From: Tunturibacter gelidoferens
GTDB lineage: Bacteria > Acidobacteriota > Terriglobia > Terriglobales > Acidobacteriaceae
Assembly: GCF_040358255.1 (NCBI RefSeq)
Contig: NZ_CP132938.1
Location: 1,426,001 to 1,490,000, forward strand
Length of the DNA stretch: 64,000 nucleotides
Direction of reading: 5' to 3'
A program made the translations under genes and the position numbers. A model generated the notes under the pieces. It had not been told where the DNA came from. It made no database searches and saw nothing but the letters and a program-made list of their open reading frames with translations. This document shows, piece by piece, positions 59,618-64,000 of the stretch. Every line of letters starts with the position of its first letter. The first letter of the stretch is position 1.

Positions 59618-60628
59618 ATGAAATACCGCAGGTCTTTGGGGGTTGTGGCTGGGGTTGTGGCGCTGATGGCTGGGACGACCGTTCTGCATGGTGGGCAGAG
59701 TTCGCTTGCGGCGCAGGGTCTGCCTTTCTGGTCTGGGCGCACCGTTCTCGGGGGAGCGATGGGCGCTGGCTCACACAAGTACGCGACGCAAGGGTACCTC
59801 GGGGTGGAGACGCGCGATGTTAGCGACGATCAGGTTGGTTCGCTGCGGATGAAAGAGGCGCGTGGGGCGGAGATTGTGAGTCTGGATCACGATGGACCGG
59901 CGTGCAAAGCAGGGATGCGAATGCACGATGTGATTTTGCAGATGAACGGCCAGGGGGTTGACGGCCAGGAGCAGTTGAAGCGGTTGCTGCGCGATCAACC
60001 AGTGGGACGAACGGTGAGCTTCGTGATCAGTCGCGATGGACAGACGATGACGATGACGATGCAGATGGCGGACCGGCTGACGGTGGGACAGCAGGCGTGG
60101 GAGCAGCACTATACGGTTCCAGCTCCGGGGAGCGGGCCTTCGGGGTCAGTACGCGGTGGGAATAGTTTTATGGGCGGCGGCTCGACCTCGTCCGGGACCA
60201 CGGCGATTCCCAAGGGGCATCGAGAGATGCTGGCGATGAATATGATTTTGAGTTCGTCCTACACTGGCGCTCAGCTTGAGGTGATGGGGCCGCAGCTGGC
60301 GGGATTTTTTGGCGCAGAGGGCGGAGCGGGGCTGCTGGTGCGGAGCGTCGACAGCAACAGCCCGGCGGAACAGGCTGGGTTGAAGGCAGGAGATGTGGTG
60401 GTGCGGGTAAACTCGATCGCTGTTTCGAGCGGAACCGACTGGACGAAGACGATCCATGACAACAGAGGGCGGCCGTTGCCGGTGGTGGTGATTCGCGACA
60501 AGCAGGAGCAGACGTTGACCCTGACGCCGGATACAAAGAAGCGCTCGTGTGTGATTCCGGGGTTTGGGCTGGAAGAGTTCTTTGGCGAGACGGGCCAATA
60601 CACTCGCGAACTGTTGGCGAAACTATAG
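59618..60628 (+). CDS. Exported protein with two PDZ domains
   Basis: The 336-residue product has a signal-like N-terminus (LGVVAGVVALMAGTTVLHGG) and two PDZ domains, one near residues 60-145 (QGYLGVETRDVSDDQVGS, GPACKAGMRMHDVILQMNGQ) and one near 230-320 (GLLVRSVDSNSPAEQAGLKA, DVVVRVNSIAVSSGTDW). A low-complexity Gly/Ser linker separates them. No protease domain is present, so it is not DegS/HtrA but might bind C-terminal peptides of misfolded envelope proteins. It lies 65 bases after the anti-sigma gene in the same direction. Confidence 0.85.
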   Translation: MKYRRSLGVVAGVVALMAGTTVLHGGQSSLAAQGLPFWSGRTVLGGAMGAGSHKYATQGYLGVETRDVSDDQVGSLRMKEARGAEIVSLDHDGPACKAGMRMHDVILQMNGQGVDGQEQLKRLLRDQPVGRTVSFVISRDGQTMTMTMQMADRLTVGQQAWEQHYTVPAPGSGPSGSVRGGNSFMGGGSTSSGTTAIPKGHREMLAMNMILSSSYTGAQLEVMGPQLAGFFGAEGGAGLLVRSVDSNSPAEQAGLKAGDVVVRVNSIAVSSGTDWTKTIHDNRGRPLPVVVIRDKQEQTLTLTPDTKKRSCVIPGFGLEEFFGETGQYTRELLAKL

Positions 60629-60870
60629 AGCGAAGCGCGGTTGGCGAGACGGGACGGAATCTAACAGAATTTATTTGGGCGATTTATTTGGGCGAGAGGA
60701 CGCGAGATCTTGCTCTTAGTGAGTCTGTTTGCCTTCAGTCAGTCTATGGTTGGCGGAATGCTGGTTCTGAGAGTCGGGACATAGTTTCCGATCTCTCCTG
60801 CGCGGATTTCGAGCTCCCGCGATGGGCTAAGGAGGAGATCTGAGCGCACTTCGATATACTTGAAGATGAT

Positions 60871-61935
60871 ATGTCTTCTGCTCCTACAACTGCCGTGGTG
60901 AATGGCAGCCGTCCGATGACTGCCAGGCGCCGCTGGAAGGCAGTGACGCGCAAGCTGCGTGAGTTAGGCTCGATCGGTTCAGCGGTGATGTCGACCGGGC
61001 ATCCGTACATGGCGCACATTGTGCCGATGCGGCGGTGCAACCTGGCCTGTACCTATTGCAATGAGTACGACGATCACTCGGACCCGGTGCCGCTGGAGGA
61101 GATGCTACGACGCATTGACCATCTGGGACGGCTGGGGACTTCGGTGATTACGATCTCGGGCGGCGAACCGCTGCTGCATCCGGAGCTGGATCAGATTATC
61201 GCTCGCATCAGAAAGACTGGCGCGATTGCCGGGATGATCACGAACGGGTATCTGCTGATGCCGGAGAGGATCGAGAGGCTGAATAAGGCCGGGCTCGATC
61301 ATATGCAGATCTCGATCGATAACGTGATGCCGGATGAGGTCTCGAAGAAGAGCCTGAAGGTGCTGGATAAGAAGCTGCAGATGCTGGCCGAGCATGCGGA
61401 CTTTCATGTGAATATCAACTCCGTGGTTGGCGGCGGGATTGCGAATCCGAACGACGCGTTGACGGTGAGTGAGCGGGCGCTGGCGCTGGGGTTCAGCTCG
61501 ACGATTGGAATTATTCACGATGGCAGCGGGCAGTTGAAGCCGCTGGGTGATGCCGAGCGCACGGTTTGGGACAAGGTCCGGAACCTGACGCGGCGGAGCT
61601 ACTCGCGGTTCAATCACTTCCAGGAGGCGATCGCCAATGGGAAGACGAATGACTGGCGTTGCCGGGCGGGTGGTCGGTACTTGTATATCTGCGAGAACGG
61701 GCTAGTGCACTATTGCAGCCAGCAGCGTGGATATCCGGCGGTGCCGCTGGCGCAGTACCAGACCGCCGATGTGAAGCGGGAGTTTTTGACGGAGAAGAGC
61801 TGCGCGCCGAGTTGCACGATCAGCTGCGTGCATCAGGTGAGCTACATCGACCACTGGCGTGCTCCGCAGACCTCCTCGGTGACGCCGGGCGCGTCGGGGC
61901 ACGGAGCCGATACGGAGCTGGTGCAGATTCGTTGA
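60871..61935 (+). CDS. Radical SAM protein with C-terminal cysteine cluster
   Basis: The 354-residue product has the radical SAM motif CNLACTYCNEYDDHSDPVPL (C-x-x-x-C-x-x-C) near residue 56, SGGEPLLHPELDQIIARI near 95 and the Gly-rich NSVVGGGIANPNDALTV near 190. Its C-terminal segment holds several further Cys (WRCRAGGRYLYICENGLVHY, CSQQRG, CAPSCTISCVHQ), as in SPASM/Twitch-type auxiliary clusters. It may modify a peptide, lipid or cofactor; substrate unknown. It is monocistronic. Confidence 0.85.
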   Translation: MSSAPTTAVVNGSRPMTARRRWKAVTRKLRELGSIGSAVMSTGHPYMAHIVPMRRCNLACTYCNEYDDHSDPVPLEEMLRRIDHLGRLGTSVITISGGEPLLHPELDQIIARIRKTGAIAGMITNGYLLMPERIERLNKAGLDHMQISIDNVMPDEVSKKSLKVLDKKLQMLAEHADFHVNINSVVGGGIANPNDALTVSERALALGFSSTIGIIHDGSGQLKPLGDAERTVWDKVRNLTRRSYSRFNHFQEAIANGKTNDWRCRAGGRYLYICENGLVHYCSQQRGYPAVPLAQYQTADVKREFLTEKSCAPSCTISCVHQVSYIDHWRAPQTSSVTPGASGHGADTELVQIR

Positions 61936-62018
61936 TCATTCGGGTGAAGTTGTTGGTCAGGTTGGAAATGGCCACCTGGGGGATTGCCCTCGTCCGTGAA
62001 TAGGCAGATGCTGTTGAG

Positions 62019-62768
62019 ATGATTTTTCTGAATGATTCTCTGCGGCCTCTGGTGGGTAGAGCTCTATTGGTTTTTGTTTTGACGGCTGAAGTTTGCGTCC
62101 CTTCTGGTGCGCAGACCGGGGCGGGAACGCAGCGGAGCTCGGACAAAGCGTCCGTCACAATATCGACTTCCCCCGGCGTGGCGCAGGATGTAACGCAGCG
62201 GCCTACGAGTACTCCTTACTCTGGCGACCTTTCCATCTTTGAGTATCCGGACCGGGATAAGAAGTTGCAGATCGATCGCGTGATGGACTTGCTTGGAATT
62301 GTCGCGGGGAAGAATGTTGCGGATATCGGTGCAGGCTCGGGGTGGTTTACGGTGCGTGCGTCGCGCAGGGTTGGAGCTACGGGTGCGGTGATCGCGGAGG
62401 ATATTAATCCGTTGGCGATCGAATACATCGGCAAGCGAGCGTTGAAGGAAGATCTGTCGAATGTGCGTACGGTGCTGGGCAGCCCAGACGATCCGCGGCT
62501 ACCCACGGGGAGCGTGGACGCGGTGCTGATGCTGAAGGTCTATCACGAGATTGCGCACCCTGTGCCGACGATGAAGGTGCTGCAGAAGGCTTTGCGGCCG
62601 GGGGCAAAGGTGGGGATTATCGACCGTAACGGCAACGGAGCGGACCATGGATTGAACCACGATGTTGTGGTGAAAGAGATGGGTCAGGCTGGGTACAAGC
62701 TGGTCGGGACGTACGACTTCACCAAGGCGGACGGTCAGGACTACTTCCTGATCTTTCAGGTTCGGTGA
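62019..62768 (+). CDS. Exported SAM-dependent methyltransferase-like protein
   Basis: The 249-residue product has a signal-like hydrophobic N-terminus (PLVGRALLVFVLTAEVCVPS) and a class I methyltransferase core: NVADIGAGSGWFTVRASRRV near residue 98 (GxGSG loop), IAEDINPLAIEYIGKRAL, and VDAVLMLKVYHEIAHP near 175. Exported SAM-MTases of this form are common in acidobacteria; a periplasmic supply of SAM is doubtful, so enzymatic status is uncertain. It lies 83 bases after the radical SAM gene in the same direction. Confidence 0.75.
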   Translation: MIFLNDSLRPLVGRALLVFVLTAEVCVPSGAQTGAGTQRSSDKASVTISTSPGVAQDVTQRPTSTPYSGDLSIFEYPDRDKKLQIDRVMDLLGIVAGKNVADIGAGSGWFTVRASRRVGATGAVIAEDINPLAIEYIGKRALKEDLSNVRTVLGSPDDPRLPTGSVDAVLMLKVYHEIAHPVPTMKVLQKALRPGAKVGIIDRNGNGADHGLNHDVVVKEMGQAGYKLVGTYDFTKADGQDYFLIFQVR

Positions 62769-62808
62769 GATGGCCAGACTCGGTGAAGCGGCCGTGATCG
62801 GGAAGCCG

Positions 62809-63198
62809 TTACTTCGCGGGATCGATGAGCCTGAGGCCGCGTGGATCGTCGCGTTTGTTGAGCGGTGTGTCATCAGCGGTGACGAAGACCTCCAGGGTGG
62901 GGTTGACCCAGGCCTCGAAGAGATGACCGCCCGCTGTGGTTCCGTGTTGTTTCCCCAGGACGACGTGGGTGTGAACGATCGGCCTGCCCTGGAAGGAGGC
63001 GATGTCGCCGATCATGGAGAGTACTTCGACCTGTTCGTTGACAGGCAGCGGGTGGTAGAGTTTGCGATCTAAATCGAACCATGCGGTCAGGGCGCTGGAA
63101 ACTGCTCCTATGCCGGTGAAGTGCGCGTCACCTACGTGATTGCGACAACAGTCGTCAACAAGAGGCCCGAGATTAGGAACTGCGCCCGGGTCATTGGT
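62809..63198 (-). pseudogene. PPC (DUF296) domain fragment, 5'-truncated
   Basis: The open frame carries GDAHFTGIGAVSSALTAWFD, then KLYHPLPVNEQVEVLSMIGD, HTHVVLGKQHGTTAGGHLFE and ends PRGLRLIDPAK. These are the central and C-terminal parts of a PPC/DUF296 domain, found in DNA-binding plant AHL-like and bacterial proteins. The first 35-40 residues of the domain are lost: the frame runs back without a plausible start to the stop of the DsbA-like gene at 63199. A residual ATG at 63015 would give only a fragment. Probably non-functional. Confidence 0.65.
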
Positions 63199-63834
63199 CT
63201 ATCGCTTCGCTGTCGTGGTCTTTGGTTTGGCCGTTGCCGGTGCAGGGTTTTCTGCGATTGCGGTGTCGAGCATGGCGTAGAGCTGAGTGACGTCGTTAAC
63301 TTCGACGAAGCCCTTGTGGGTGACGATGAAGATGGTCGGAGTCTTGGTGAGACCGACGCGCTCGCCCAGGGTCTGGTCGGCGTGCACCTCTGCAGCGAAG
63401 AGCCCGTTCGGGTCGATGACGAACGGCATCACGCGGCCATGAGATTGAAAGTACTTTTGCGTGAAGCCGTTGAGATCTTCTTTCGAGGCGATGGAGATCT
63501 GGTTGGCGAAGACGGCGCGGCGGTACTCTTCAGCGGCCTGTGGGGAGATCTTGTCCTGAATGTAGCGGGCGATCACGGCGGCGTCGAAGCTCCAGACGTG
63601 CATCCGCAGAGGGAAGTCGTGGCGTAGAAGGGGAATCTTATATTTATCGACGGCCGCATGCACGATGGGGAAGGCGTGCGAGCAGGCGGGGCATTCGAGA
63701 TCTTCAAACTCGTAGATGGCGACTGGAGATCCGGCGGGAGCGCGGAGCATGGAGGTATCTTTGAAGCCCTGAGCGAGGGCCGGGACGGCCGGAAGGGCGA
63801 GGAGCAGGGCTGCGGCGAGGACGATGCGGTTCAT
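63199..63834 (-). CDS. DsbA/thioredoxin-like exported oxidoreductase
   Basis: The 211-residue product has a signal peptide (IVLAAALLLALPAVPALAQG) and a thioredoxin-fold domain with the redox site LECPACSHAFP (C-P-A-C) near residue 48, followed by a helical insert (AAEEYRRAVFANQISIASKE) and the cis-Pro strand GLTKTPTIFIVTHKG near residue 158. DsbA/DsbC/DsbG-like proteins introduce or rearrange disulphides in the periplasm. ATG 63834 gives a normal signal peptide. It precedes the PPC fragment on the same strand. Confidence 0.88.
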   Translation of the reverse strand: MNRIVLAAALLLALPAVPALAQGFKDTSMLRAPAGSPVAIYEFEDLECPACSHAFPIVHAAVDKYKIPLLRHDFPLRMHVWSFDAAVIARYIQDKISPQAAEEYRRAVFANQISIASKEDLNGFTQKYFQSHGRVMPFVIDPNGLFAAEVHADQTLGERVGLTKTPTIFIVTHKGFVEVNDVTQLYAMLDTAIAENPAPATAKPKTTTAKR

Positions 63835-63947
63835 TGTTATAAGACGCATAGGATTATCTTTCGTATTTTAGCTGAGGGAGGGGTGCGAGGGCCGTTTTCT
63901 CGTGATTTCTGCATCGCGAGGGGAGTGTGGCACTCTAATAAGAGAGC

Positions 63948-64000
63948 ATGAAAGCCCTGACTGAAATTTCACGAGAAGCGAAGGTGCGCTCGCGGGCGGT
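63948..64000 (+). CDS. Start of a gene running off the right edge
   Basis: ATG at 63948 opens a frame (MKALTEISREAKVRSRA) without a stop to the window end. Only 17 codons are visible. No function can be assigned. Confidence 0.45.
   Translation, partial: MKALTEISREAKVRSRA

Overview
The window reads as chromosomal DNA of an acidobacterium, most likely class Terriglobia (the Granulicella/Edaphobacter/Terriglobus group). This is inference. It rests on the GC-rich, G-heavy codon use, secreted protein families that I associate with that group, short hairpin repeats in the intergenic spaces, and a gene order in which housekeeping genes alternate strand every one or two genes. There is no rRNA, tRNA, CRISPR array, phage or complete insertion sequence that I can support.

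Layout. 1-5.4 kb: an edge-truncated isoaspartate-methyltransferase-like gene, a small zinc ribbon, a DinB protein, a VOC protein, a GNAT acetyltransferase and an AraC regulator. 5.7-10 kb: Fe-S maturation genes (hscA-fdx, and iscX further on) around a frameshifted SnoaL-like gene and a restriction-endonuclease-like gene. 10-16 kb: murJ, a LysR regulator with a YeiH-type exporter and a strong palindrome between them, a MerR regulator coupled to a zinc-ribbon gene, and an Old Yellow Enzyme. 16-21 kb: lipoprotein and membrane genes, then an AT-richer block of four secreted-protein genes whose M23 peptidase member is broken by a nonsense codon and a frameshift. 21-26 kb: an AsmA-like protein and pyrR-pyrB-pyrC. 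26-37 kb: a hydrolase, kbl, miaA, a TonB-like protein, a MogA/MoaB protein, a DedA protein and a YdjM-like hydrolase. 37-52 kb: gatB, a deaminase, an amino-acid permease, serA, a YgiB/YgiC-like pair, a Tat-exported DUF3863-like protein, a class V aminotransferase and yqeY. 52-64 kb: a TonB-dependent receptor divergent from a MarR regulator, OsmC, an RNase HI-like protein, an ECF sigma / zinc-finger-HEAT anti-sigma / double-PDZ operon, a radical SAM protein, a secreted methyltransferase, a truncated PPC-domain gene and a DsbA-like protein.

The most distinctive signal is repetitive. A family of nested inverted repeats of about 100-250 bp (called R1 here) occurs seven times between genes, with half and full copies, a covarying inner stem, and one near-identical pair in opposite orientation bracketing about 9.5 kb. 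Two smaller hairpin families (R2, R3) share conserved flanks but have different stem sequences that still pair. Other points of interest are a degraded scar that joins the 3' ends of a TonB receptor and yqeY, direct repeats flanking an orphan gene, and a perfect palindrome that contains the ribosome-binding site of the sigma gene.

Working units: pyrR-pyrB-pyrC make the early steps of UMP synthesis; hscA-fdx (with iscX) mature Fe-S proteins; serA and the class V aminotransferase could supply two steps of serine synthesis; sigma, anti-sigma and PDZ genes look like one envelope-signalling unit; the DUF1190-like lipoprotein and the glutathionylspermidine-synthase-like protein form the conserved YgiB/YgiC pair.
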